A stretch of DNA of 33,417 nucleotides from an uncultured Clostridia bacterium (GCA_947629745.1 CANREZ010000001.1:189181-222597), one strand, 5' to 3'. Counted from the first letter of the stretch, positions 11,621 through 20,706 are shown. Made by a program: numbers and translations. Notes: generated by a model not told the origin, from the sequence alone.

Positions 11621-13138
11621 ATGGGGAAGTACACAGAGGCTGTAGACAACTCAGAATTTAAGATAGATACTCCTATGGTGGATATCCCCGAGGGGAAGAT
11701 AGGAAAGTCGTTATCACGAAATATGGCAAAGCTTGACCGGGCTTATGCTAGCGACTTAATCAAGAAATCTATCACTATTGGTGGCAAGGATGCCGAGATA
11801 GTATATATCCTAGGATTAGTCGAGGTCAATTATATCTCCCGTTACATAGTAGACCCCCTACTTGCGGCAAAAGGCAAAGTTGGGACGATAGAGGATATCA
11901 AGGGGCACTTGCTATTGCCCGAGGCGAAGATATGTGAGACCTTTAGCGATATAAATATAGAGATATGCAAGGGCAAGGCGATAATCCTAGTAGATGGGAT
12001 GAATCAAGCGCTGTCCTGCTCGGTGGATAACTTCAAAGTGAGATCGATCGAGGAGCCGCCAAATAGTGCCGTGCTATATGGTCCGCGTGCGGGATTTACC
12101 GAGGATATCAAGAGTAATATAAACCAGATCCGAAAAATACTCTCTACACCACATTTAGTGCGAAAGAGCATGAAGATCGGGCGCATCACACACACCGATG
12201 TGGCCATAATGTACCTAGATAACGTGGCAAGCCCCGAGGTAGTGAGAAAGATAGAAAAAGCTTTGCTTGAGATAGATATAGATGGAGTGATAGATAGCCA
12301 TTACCTCACGCAGTACTTGTCTAGCCGAAAGTACAGTGTGTTTAAACAAGTGGGCATTACCGAGAAACCCGATATTGCCGCAGCCAAGATGTTGGAGGGT
12401 AGGGTAGCAATCATTGTGGATGGATCACCAATTGTGTTGACATTGCCATTCATGCTAATAGAGGATTTGCAGTCCAGCAACGATTATTACTCCAATAGGC
12501 AGAGGGCAGTATTCCTAAGAGTGCTTAGGATGCTATCCATAGTGATCACTGTGTATATCCCTGCCATGTACGTAGCCGTACAAATTTACCACTACAAGGC
12601 CATTCCATTAAAGTTCCTAGTGACTATCATTAACGCGACACAAGGCCTGCCATTCACACCGTTTGCTGAGATGGTGTTTACCCTACTATTATTTGAGATA
12701 CTATATGAGGCTAGCCTTAGGATGCCATCATATCTAGGCCTTGCTATGAGCATTGTGGGGGCGCTAGTGTTAGGCGATATGGCAGTTGCAGCAGGATTAG
12801 TCAGCCCACCAGCTGTGATGATAATGGCTCTATCCGGCATCACGCTATACACCATTCCGCACCAAGTGACACAGTTTTCGCTGCTAAGGCTATTATTCGT
12901 GGCTGTGGGCGGCACACTAGGATTCTATGGCATTGTGATACTCACCATATACATTGTGATGTATTTGTGCGACTTTGACAGCCTCGGAACGCCATATCTT
13001 GCGCCAATATCACCTATGTATGAGGTGGATATGAAGGATGGGATATTGAAGTACGATATTAGCAAGATGACGACAAGACCTCGTGCTATCCCATCAATAA
13101 ATACTCGTCGTCAAAGGAATAAGGATAATAAGCGATGA
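11621..13138 (+). CDS. gerAA: GerA-family spore germination receptor subunit A
   Basis: GerA-family block 'EEPPNSAVLYGPRAGFTEDIKSNINQIRKIL' and C-terminal membrane helices. The ORF track starts at 11555, but ATG 11621 has a GGGAGG ribosome-binding site at 11611-11616. Confidence 0.92.
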   Translation: MGKYTEAVDNSEFKIDTPMVDIPEGKIGKSLSRNMAKLDRAYASDLIKKSITIGGKDAEIVYILGLVEVNYISRYIVDPLLAAKGKVGTIEDIKGHLLLPEAKICETFSDINIEICKGKAIILVDGMNQALSCSVDNFKVRSIEEPPNSAVLYGPRAGFTEDIKSNINQIRKILSTPHLVRKSMKIGRITHTDVAIMYLDNVASPEVVRKIEKALLEIDIDGVIDSHYLTQYLSSRKYSVFKQVGITEKPDIAAAKMLEGRVAIIVDGSPIVLTLPFMLIEDLQSSNDYYSNRQRAVFLRVLRMLSIVITVYIPAMYVAVQIYHYKAIPLKFLVTIINATQGLPFTPFAEMVFTLLLFEILYEASLRMPSYLGLAMSIVGALVLGDMAVAAGLVSPPAVMIMALSGITLYTIPHQVTQFSLLRLLFVAVGGTLGFYGIVILTIYIVMYLCDFDSLGTPYLAPISPMYEVDMKDGILKYDISKMTTRPRAIPSINTRRQRNKDNKR

Positions 13139-14256
13139 AAGAAAAGATATCTCCTAGGCAAGCAAGTGTGCTAATATTCCTTGCCATAATCTCAATGAAA
13201 TTCCTATTCATGCCAGCCACGATGACTAGGTTTTCCGGCCTGGATATTTACCTGTGTGTGGCCTTTGGCCTCGTGTGTGACATGCTAACTCTAGTCATTT
13301 ATTACTATTGCTCAAAGAAAATGCCAGATGCTACACTTTTTGACATTTTATCCCGAGTTTTTGGCAAGATTGTCACTAAAATTGTCTATATTGCCCTAGC
13401 ATTTATATTCTTTATTAAGGCAGTATTTATCATCAAGGCACTGCATCTGTATATCCTAGATACACTGTATGAGACTTTGCCTTATGTGATGTACACCGTG
13501 CCTATTGCGATACTCATTTTCTACGCGCTTAGGAAGAATCTTGTCACATACGCTAGGTGTTGTGAGATATTCCTAATTGTGATAGCCCTAGCCATTATTG
13601 CTTGCATCACAATACCAATTCAGGCGATTGACACTCTAAATTTCTTCCCAATGCTAAAGGATGGATTCCTCGCCCTGCCACGCGGATATCTCTACTGTGC
13701 GTATGGGTTCGGGGATTATTTGGTGCTAGCGGTGCTGCTTGGTCATATCGATTACAGCCGTTCAAAGGGTCATAGCATCATCTATATTAGCATAGTTGCA
13801 GCGAGCTTAATTGTGGCATATTATGCTATATTTGTTGGAGTATTCGGCAATATGGGTGTGGCGCAAGCACTAGCTCTATCCGACCTATCCATCCATGCGC
13901 AGTTGCCAAATACACTAGGCAGGCTCGACTGGCTGATAATCTTCCTGTGGTCATTCACATTGGTGCTAGAATGTGTGCTGTACCTATTCTACTGCAAACG
14001 CTGTATTGTGGCCGCCACAACGGATAGAATTGACAAGTATCTGCCAATTGTAATTATTACACTTATGATTACCACAATGGTGATACTCTATCGCGATATA
14101 GACCGAGTGCTAGGACTTGTGACAAGCACGGCTTTTGTCAGCATAGCATTTAGCATATATTTTGGCGTGCCAGCACTAATACTCATTGCGTTGGTTGTAG
14201 GGAAAATTAGGGAGAGGAGTCATGAAAGAAAAGTTAAAAAACCTATGCGTGCATAG
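13135..14256 (+). CDS. gerAB: GerB-family spore germination permease (APC-type)
   Basis: ATGA 4-bp overlap with the upstream gene; multi-TM protein starting 'MKEKISPRQASVLIFLAIISMKFLFMPA', typical of the GerAB family; position in the A-B-C operon. Confidence 0.9.
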   Translation: MKEKISPRQASVLIFLAIISMKFLFMPATMTRFSGLDIYLCVAFGLVCDMLTLVIYYYCSKKMPDATLFDILSRVFGKIVTKIVYIALAFIFFIKAVFIIKALHLYILDTLYETLPYVMYTVPIAILIFYALRKNLVTYARCCEIFLIVIALAIIACITIPIQAIDTLNFFPMLKDGFLALPRGYLYCAYGFGDYLVLAVLLGHIDYSRSKGHSIIYISIVAASLIVAYYAIFVGVFGNMGVAQALALSDLSIHAQLPNTLGRLDWLIIFLWSFTLVLECVLYLFYCKRCIVAATTDRIDKYLPIVIITLMITTMVILYRDIDRVLGLVTSTAFVSIAFSIYFGVPALILIALVVGKIRERSHERKVKKPMRA

Positions 14257-15451
14257 CACAGCTATAGTATTCTTTGTGCTCGCAGTGTTCCTCGTGCCTA
14301 TCGCTATGTACACAGCCTCGGCTTTTGATAGATACGCCCTTGTTGCAGTGTTGGGCCTTGATGCAAAAGATGACAAGTACGAGGTATCCGCACTAGTTAT
14401 CACCCCACAGGTGTCGGGGCAGTTCTCCGAGAGCCTTAGGAAGTTTGATTCATCAGGGGATAGTGTGGCGCAGTGCCTGCTATCCATGGGAATTTCCCTT
14501 GGCAAGCAAATTGACCTTGCTCACTGCGAGGCCATAGTGCTAGGAGATGAAATACTGGAAGATGATGCGACAAAGTATCTAGATTATTTCATGAGAAATA
14601 GCAATCTTGCGATAAACAGCATTCTCATCAACGCACCAGGTGGGGCAAATGAGTTGCTCGATGCAATATCTAGTGCGCAGACCAATGACGATATCTCCAT
14701 CCAAAATATTATAGCGTACCACAAGGATGTGCTATTCACCGCCGAGGTCAATGTGGGGAATTATTATAGATATTACAATAGGCCGGACCAGACGTATTTC
14801 CTGCCAATTTTTGAGGGCAAACAGGGTGGAAGTGCGGCAAATGATGGTGGTAGCAAAGCCGGAGGAGAAGCCGAAGGTGACGGCGGTGCTGGAATGCCCC
14901 AGGGTGGCGGTGGCGGAGATAAGACGATTGACGCAGCAGGCAAGACCGCACTAATTAAGGCCGGCAAGAAACTCCGAGAACTCGACCAAGAAGAGATCAT
15001 TGCATACAATATTTTCTCACGTTGGACTACTAGGACGCAGTTTACCGTTCCCGATCCATACCACGATGGAATGCTCGTTATAGACGGTACGGAGAAGAAA
15101 GTGAGTGTGAAGACAAGATTTGAGGACGGTGTGCCAGTGATTACCTTTAAGGTATCCATGCTAGCCCTATCCGATGAATTGCAGAAGTCTAGATACAACC
15201 TCACCGATTTCTTCACTACAGATAGTATGATAAATGTCCGCATGAAGGATATTATCCACGATCGCATGGAAGGTTATCTAGATATGTTAGCCGCTAATAT
15301 TGCACGTGACAACACCGATACGCTAGATATCTACCAGCATTTTGATGCGTTCCACCACAGCGAGTGGCAGGAGTTTGTAAAACGTTATCCAAATGATTAC
15401 CTATCCCATGTGAAATTTGAGTTCCAGTCCGACATCAAGGATACGCTGTAG
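14222..15451 (+). CDS. gerAC: Ger(x)C-family germination protein, atypical (no lipobox Cys)
   Basis: Overlaps gerAB by 35 bp; AGGAG RBS before ATG 14222; 'FDRYALVAVLGLDAKDDKYEVSALVITPQ' aligns with the GerAC N-terminal block; Gly-rich insert mid-protein; third gene of the operon. Confidence 0.85.
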   Translation: MKEKLKNLCVHSTAIVFFVLAVFLVPIAMYTASAFDRYALVAVLGLDAKDDKYEVSALVITPQVSGQFSESLRKFDSSGDSVAQCLLSMGISLGKQIDLAHCEAIVLGDEILEDDATKYLDYFMRNSNLAINSILINAPGGANELLDAISSAQTNDDISIQNIIAYHKDVLFTAEVNVGNYYRYYNRPDQTYFLPIFEGKQGGSAANDGGSKAGGEAEGDGGAGMPQGGGGGDKTIDAAGKTALIKAGKKLRELDQEEIIAYNIFSRWTTRTQFTVPDPYHDGMLVIDGTEKKVSVKTRFEDGVPVITFKVSMLALSDELQKSRYNLTDFFTTDSMINVRMKDIIHDRMEGYLDMLAANIARDNTDTLDIYQHFDAFHHSEWQEFVKRYPNDYLSHVKFEFQSDIKDTL

Positions 15452-15492
15452 GGAAAAACTATTTTAGGTGATAAAAAGTGTCACTTATATTA

Positions 15493-15780
15493 TTAGAGGG
15501 TGGAGGAGTTGGAACTAAAATGGGTGAAAAAAGCCCGCTCAATGTGGCACGCCACTGTCCTTGATTACAATAGAGTGTAGTTATTGAATTATTTAGAGGG
15601 AATTTAGTTGGAATTAAGGTAGGTAAAAGAGCTTGCTCAATCCCCTCAGTCTGCACATTCGTGCATCCAGCTCCCCCTACTACGGGGCGCCTAAATAAGG
15701 TTAAAAGAGATAATATTTGGATTTGCAGGGCGCATTATATGGATAAAATTAATAAGATAACTACTTCACTTGTGGGTGCC
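15493..15780 (+). repeat. Composite intergenic repeat copy A (arm I + arm II + 3' extension)
   Basis: Arm I 'TTAGAGGGTGGAGGAGTTGGAACTAAAATGGGTGAAAAAAGCCCGCTCAATGTGGCACGCCACTGTCC'; arm II 'TTAGAGGG...GCTTGCTCAATCCCCTCAGTCTGCACATTCGTGCATCCAGCTCCCCCTACTACGGGGCGCCTA'; extension 15716-15780 shared with copy B. Confidence 0.9.
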
Positions 15781-15805
15781 TTATTAGAATTATTTTAAAA
15801 AGCAA

Positions 15806-15836
15806 CAAAAAAGGTGAGATATTTCTCACCTTTTTG
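15806..15836. terminator. Bidirectional intrinsic terminator between the ger operon (+) and gene X (-)
   Basis: AAAAAAGGTGAGATATTTCTCACCTTTTT. Confidence 0.8.
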
Positions 15837-15949
15837 TATTTATGATTAATTATTATCTAGATATTAATTATTACTACACATCGTTGATTTATTTGTATCA
15901 ATATAGGATAATTTTTATCTATCTATATAATTGATGTATAGAGAATTAA

Positions 15950-16888
15950 TTAACGGTCCATGCCTTCATCAAATTTTTCGGAAATTCTTGGTTTATTATT
16001 TTCAAGTGCTACTTTTAGGACGGTATCTAGCATATCCATATATTTATCTATATAGTGTTCATCCCAATGTGCGTTGTAATTTTCCTTTTGCTGTCTAAGG
16101 AGTCTTAGATATTCCACTAATTCTATATAAGTACGTGGATGTGGAGCGTCACAAGGCTGTGCTTTCTTAAAAATTTCCAGCCAAAGCACATTCGCATCAT
16201 TTAGGATGCTTGTGGCATTGTAAGCATATTCCCTAGAATTGTTATTAAAGGACTTGTAGCAAACATTCTTCCTGCCATAGAAATTGTCCACTCTATTTGC
16301 AAGATTTTCATACGAACCTTTGATCTCGTCGATATCTACTTGAGTTAGGAAAGTACTTAAGCAATATCTTAGTCTAAATAATTCGTCCTCAAAGAATATC
16401 TTGTCAGCATCGACATTGGTCTCGGTGAGGCGAGTATCGTCATAATAACTTCGCCTATCTACAGACCTTGGTTGTCTATAATCGTAGCTACCCTCGATGG
16501 TATCTACTATTAGTGACTCGTTTAGCGGGCCATCGTTGCGCAAACGATTGAGAATTGAACGTAGTGTACTTTGTCGGTCAAGGAATCTATTCATAAAATA
16601 TGAGTAGATATCCAAATTCTTAAGCTCAAGTGGGGTCATCTTGGAAACGTCATTTACAAAATTTGGATAGTCGACAATCATTATATTGCCAAAGCTACGG
16701 ATAAATGGTATGAACAAATTGCATGCGGTGTCGGTGTATTTATTGCTCTTGCCATACACTTCGTAAAACATAGGACATGCTACGCCTAGACTCCAGAGTG
16801 TATCGGTATATATCTTCATAGCACAACTCATGCCAGCTTCAAGTATATCTCTAGCTTCTTCACTTAGATTGAATTTCTCTTTTTTCAT
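15950..16888 (-). CDS. Uncharacterised cytosolic protein ('gene X')
   Basis: Intact ORF with AGGAG RBS and a strong promoter upstream; start trimmed from TTG 16891 to ATG 16888. No TM segment or family motif recognised. Confidence 0.8.
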   Translation of the reverse strand: MKKEKFNLSEEARDILEAGMSCAMKIYTDTLWSLGVACPMFYEVYGKSNKYTDTACNLFIPFIRSFGNIMIVDYPNFVNDVSKMTPLELKNLDIYSYFMNRFLDRQSTLRSILNRLRNDGPLNESLIVDTIEGSYDYRQPRSVDRRSYYDDTRLTETNVDADKIFFEDELFRLRYCLSTFLTQVDIDEIKGSYENLANRVDNFYGRKNVCYKSFNNNSREYAYNATSILNDANVLWLEIFKKAQPCDAPHPRTYIELVEYLRLLRQQKENYNAHWDEHYIDKYMDMLDTVLKVALENNKPRISEKFDEGMDR

Positions 16889-16920
16889 CAAATTCTTCTC
16901 CTATTTTACATTTCAATAAT

Positions 16921-16949
16921 ATTATCTTAATTTTAAATATAAAAGTCAA
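16921..16949 (-). promoter_or_regulatory. SigA-type promoter of gene X
   Basis: Minus strand: TTGACT (16949-16944), 17 bp, GATAAT (16926-16921). Confidence 0.75.
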
Positions 16950-16965
16950 TAAATTTTTTATCACT

Positions 16966-16982
16966 TTGTGCAATCTGCACAA
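16966..16982. promoter_or_regulatory. Palindromic candidate operator upstream of gene X
   Basis: TTGTGCA-ATC-TGCACAA, perfect 7-bp arms; ends 16 bp upstream of the -35 box. Confidence 0.7.
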
Positions 16983-17045
16983 GAGGATTTATGGGGAGAA
17001 TGAAAAGATGTAGGGATATAACAAACTAGTGTTAAAAGTATTTGA

Positions 17046-17326
17046 GTTAGAGGGTAGAGGAGTTGGAACAAAAGTGGGTGAAAAGAGCCTGCGTTAGTCC
17101 CCTCAGGTGGCACGCCACTTTCCTAAATGTAAATTATGTGTACTCATGTAACTATGTGGTGGAATATAGTTGGAATATAAGTTGGGAATGTATGCTCGCT
17201 CAATCCCCTCAGACCGCAGACGCGGCCAGCTCCCCCTACTACGGGGCGCCTATATAAGGATTTGGATTTGCAGGGCGCCTTATATGGATGAAATTAATAA
17301 GATAACTACTTCACTTGTGGGCGCCT
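17046..17326 (+). repeat. Composite intergenic repeat copy B (arm I + arm II + 3' extension)
   Basis: Same architecture as copy A; central hairpin CCGC-AGAC-GCGG; extension 17261-17326 'TTTGGATTTGCAGGGCGCCTTATATGGATGAAATTAATAAGATAACTACTTCACTTGTGGGCGCC' differs from copy A at about three positions. Confidence 0.9.
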
Positions 17327-17400
17327 AGAAAGAAGGAATTATTTTAATTAGAGATTATAAAGAACTATTTTGTAAACGCGATGTTTAATAGCAAAAAATG

Positions 17401-17421
17401 TTTTGTGCAATGTGCACAAAA
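17401..17421. promoter_or_regulatory. Palindromic candidate operator upstream of gene Y
   Basis: TTTTGTGCA-ATG-TGCACAAAA; core 17403-17419 matches the gene X site except in the 3-nt centre. Confidence 0.7.
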
Positions 17422-17435
17422 AGTGTATTTACTTA

Positions 17436-17465
17436 TTGACTTATGGGTATGAAATTTAAGATAAT
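17436..17465 (+). promoter_or_regulatory. SigA-type promoter of gene Y
   Basis: TTGACT (17436-17441), 18 bp, GATAAT (17460-17465). Confidence 0.75.
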
Positions 17466-17518
17466 AAATGTGTGAGTGATATACTTGCATAGCAAGGATA
17501 TTAAATAGGGGAGAAAAT

Positions 17519-18547
17519 ATGAGAGTAACCGATAACTCAAGTTTGCACACAATTCATGTGTCAGATAGAATTCAAGAGAGAATTCTTGGGTGCAAAAATT
17601 TGGATGATGCTATGTACAATGTAGTGGCAAAAATTTGTAGTGACATTAGTCATAGCAAACTAGATGAGGTAAAACGCGAGAAATTATTTGATCTAGTAGT
17701 TATTCCGCTAATGGATTTGATCCCACAGTACAGGTCAATTGCTTCTTCTTGGGAAAATGCATTTAGCAATTATGATAGAGAGTACGAGGAAAAAGTCTCA
17801 ACAATAAAGGATCCGAAGATATTAAAACATTACTACAAGGAAACTCTTGCAAAAGAAGTGGAATTGGACAAACAAGTGCTCCATACTACAAGGTATTTCC
17901 TATCTGTATATCGTAACGCAGTAGACGATGTGGAGTCTATGATAAAAAAGGACGAGATTGACGAATCCCTAGTCATGCCAATATATGATTTATTCACCAA
18001 ATATTGCGGCACACTACGTATTGGCCTAAGGGATGAAGTGAAGGATATTGACACCGATGACGTGGCAAAGCGTGAACTCTACTTTGACATGATAGGTGAA
18101 GATATTAGATATTTCATGGATATGCTAAGTAGTATCCATACGCTTGCGAACAAGCATATGAAAAGGACGGACAAAAAGCGCCTATCTGTGAATAGGCAGC
18201 ACGATAGATTATCATCCTACAACATGGCAATAATGCTGCCAAAGCAATTAAAAATGATGAACCTACTAGAGCATGACCGCGCAACCAATAGGGAAGTTGA
18301 AAGATATTTTAGAGAGGTTCAAGAATTTTACGATAAATTAGCACAGGCTGAAAAGTTGATGGAAAATAACTTCATTAACCTATCTAAGTACAATCCATAC
18401 AGGAATGTAGCAAAAGTCTACAAAGAGGAAAGCAAACTGGGTGATGCCGAACTATATGTCGATACGAAAGTGCCAAGATATGAGGGCGAAGATGACTTCA
18501 TCGACCATAATATATTCTATGGCTACAATGATGATGACGAAAGATAA
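17519..18547 (+). CDS. Uncharacterised cytosolic, helical protein ('gene Y')
   Basis: Intact ORF with GGGGAG RBS before ATG 17519; promoter and terminator present; no family motif recognised. Confidence 0.8.
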   Translation: MRVTDNSSLHTIHVSDRIQERILGCKNLDDAMYNVVAKICSDISHSKLDEVKREKLFDLVVIPLMDLIPQYRSIASSWENAFSNYDREYEEKVSTIKDPKILKHYYKETLAKEVELDKQVLHTTRYFLSVYRNAVDDVESMIKKDEIDESLVMPIYDLFTKYCGTLRIGLRDEVKDIDTDDVAKRELYFDMIGEDIRYFMDMLSSIHTLANKHMKRTDKKRLSVNRQHDRLSSYNMAIMLPKQLKMMNLLEHDRATNREVERYFREVQEFYDKLAQAEKLMENNFINLSKYNPYRNVAKVYKEESKLGDAELYVDTKVPRYEGEDDFIDHNIFYGYNDDDER

Positions 18548-18574
18548 TTAGAACAATTTAAAATAAAGTGAGAT

Positions 18575-18609
18575 AAAAAAAAGTGTTACATGGTGTAACA
18601 CTTTTTTTT
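18575..18609 (+). terminator. Intrinsic terminator of gene Y
   Basis: AAAAAAAAGTGTTACATGGTGTAACACTTTTTTTT. Confidence 0.88.
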
Positions 18610-18900
18610 ATTATTAAATTATTTTATTTTAAAAAATATTTTTAATTTAAATTTTAATTTTTTAATATTAATTTTCCAAAAAAATTATTTTTAAATGCTA
18701 ATTTTTGATTTTATTTTATTTTTAAATATTAAATTTTAATTAAATTTTAACATATTTTATTTTTTATTTTAATTTTAAATTATAATTTTATTTATTATTT
18801 TAATTTTATAATTTTTAAAATATTTTTAATTTTTATTTTTACTTGTTATAAAATTTTAATATTATTTTTTATATAAATTGTTTTGCAAATTAATATAGAT
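18610..18900. other. Extremely A/T-rich low-complexity intergenic tract
   Basis: Only about a dozen G/C bases across ~290 bp; runs of TTTTAA / ATTTTAAAT. Confidence 0.9.
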
Positions 18901-18921
18901 ATTTGTAAATATATTATCAAT

Positions 18922-20697
18922 TTATTTTAGTACAGCTTTTATGCGGCGAACGCCTGCACCACAACTCTCTTCTTTTATGATATGGAACGTGCCAAGTTCG
19001 CTAGTATTCTTCACATGAGGACCTTTGCAAATTTCCTTGCTATAATCTCCCATGCTATACACTGTCACTTGGTCGCCATATTTGCTATCGAATAGTCCAA
19101 TGGCGCCGGACTTCTTCGCCTCGTCCACTGTGGTTGTGATACATGTGACTGGCAGAGCAGCCTTGATCGCACGATTCACTTCATCCTCAATTTCCTTGAT
19201 CTCCTCTGGGGTCATTTTGTGGTCGAGATTGAAGTCAAAACGCAAGCGCTCTGGAGTATTGTTGCTGCCGCGTTGGTGCAGGTCAGATCCATACTTCTTC
19301 CTAAGTGCGGCATGGAGCAGGTGAGTTGCAGTGTGATACTTTGTCTCCATCTCACCCGTGCCAGATAATCCACTAGTAAAGACCTTGGTATTATCTCGGG
19401 AGGCATTGCGATGCGCCTCACGACATCTATTATATTCCTCCATATCTAGAGATAGGTTATTTTCCTTTGCCATCTCGATAGTGAGTTCAATTGGGAAGCC
19501 AAATGTCTCATACAGCCTAAACGCCACATCTCCTGGAAATACTGTGCCACTAATTGTGGACAGAGCCTTTCTAAATTCCTTTAGTCCCTGGCCAATAGTG
19601 TTATTAAATTTCTTTATCTCACGCACAAGTTCGGTCGTGACAAATTCGTGGTTTGTTTCAAGGCAAGTGTAATATTCCTTGAATTGGCTAATGTATAGCT
19701 CGGCTAATTCCACTAGTCTCATCGCGTCAATATTGAGTCCGCGGGCGTAATTAACCGATCTGCGGATCAGCCTCCTTAGCACATATCCACGGCCAAGATT
19801 TGATGGGGTGGTAGGATATTCATCGCCAAGTATCATAGTAGCAGCTCGCATATGATCTGCTATTATCCTCATGGCGCGAGTGGTGTCATGGTCTTTGCCA
19901 TAAGTCTTGCCCGATGCAGCCTCTATCCAATGAATTGCAGGTAGATATGCATCGCAGCTGTACACACTGTCTAGTCCATTTAGCACGCAGCACACACGCT
20001 CTAGTCCCATGCCGGTGTCAATATTCTTTTGCTCCATCTCCACTAGTTTGTGGTCCTCGGTGTGGCGATAACCCATGAAGACATCGTTCCAGATCTCAAG
20101 GTATCTGCCGCAGTTACAGGATGGGTTGCAGTTTGGCCCACATGGAGCTTTGTCTGTGATGAAGAACATCTCACTATCTGGTCCGCAAGGGCCGACGTCG
20201 GATGCTTGCCACCAATTGTCCTCGCAGTAGAATATGTGATCCTTTGGGATGCCAAGGCTTGCCCATTTATTGTATGCCTCAGTGTCACGCGGAGCATCGC
20301 TATTGCCTGCAAAAACTGTGACGGCCAAGCGTTCTACTGGGATATCCAAGTACTCCTTTGAGGTGAGGAATTCGAAGCTATAGGATATCATCTCATCCTT
20401 GAAGAAATCCCCAAGACTCCAATTGCCTAGCATCTCAAAGCATGTCAGGTGTCCGATATCTCCCACTTCGTCAATGTCGTTGGTGCGGATGCATTTCTGA
20501 TAATCGCACAGACGCTTTCCCGCAGGATGTGGTTGGCCTAGTAAATATGGGATAAGTGGGTGCATTCCGGCTGTGGTAAATAGCACGGAATTGTCGTTCT
20601 GCGGCACTAAGCTCGCACTGTCTATTTGCTTGTGTCCATGACTTGTGAAGTATTTTAGCCACAAGTCCTTAATTTGCTTTGTAGTATAATGTTTCAT
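18922..20697 (-). CDS. alaS: Alanyl-tRNA synthetase, short form (catalytic + editing domains, no C-Ala)
   Basis: N-terminus 'LVPQNDNSVLFTTAGMHPLIPYLLGQPHPAGKRL', 'GNWSLGDFFK', 'NIDTGMGLERVCCVLNG', editing motifs 'THLLHAAL' and 'CKGPHV...GAGVRRIKAV'; 591 aa total. Confidence 0.95.
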   Translation of the reverse strand: MKHYTTKQIKDLWLKYFTSHGHKQIDSASLVPQNDNSVLFTTAGMHPLIPYLLGQPHPAGKRLCDYQKCIRTNDIDEVGDIGHLTCFEMLGNWSLGDFFKDEMISYSFEFLTSKEYLDIPVERLAVTVFAGNSDAPRDTEAYNKWASLGIPKDHIFYCEDNWWQASDVGPCGPDSEMFFITDKAPCGPNCNPSCNCGRYLEIWNDVFMGYRHTEDHKLVEMEQKNIDTGMGLERVCCVLNGLDSVYSCDAYLPAIHWIEAASGKTYGKDHDTTRAMRIIADHMRAATMILGDEYPTTPSNLGRGYVLRRLIRRSVNYARGLNIDAMRLVELAELYISQFKEYYTCLETNHEFVTTELVREIKKFNNTIGQGLKEFRKALSTISGTVFPGDVAFRLYETFGFPIELTIEMAKENNLSLDMEEYNRCREAHRNASRDNTKVFTSGLSGTGEMETKYHTATHLLHAALRKKYGSDLHQRGSNNTPERLRFDFNLDHKMTPEEIKEIEDEVNRAIKAALPVTCITTTVDEAKKSGAIGLFDSKYGDQVTVYSMGDYSKEICKGPHVKNTSELGTFHIIKEESCGAGVRRIKAVLK

Positions 20698-20706
20698 AAT
20701 TGTCCT

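Noticed and set aside
14773-15267. 164-aa antisense ORF in gerAC
   Set aside because: Low-complexity Pro/Ser stretch mirrors the Gly-rich insert on the coding strand.
15459-15656. 65-aa ORF (-) in repeat A; similarly 17063-17257 (+) and 30966-31166 (-)
   Set aside because: They lie inside the structured noncoding repeats, are not conserved in frame between copies and have no RBS.
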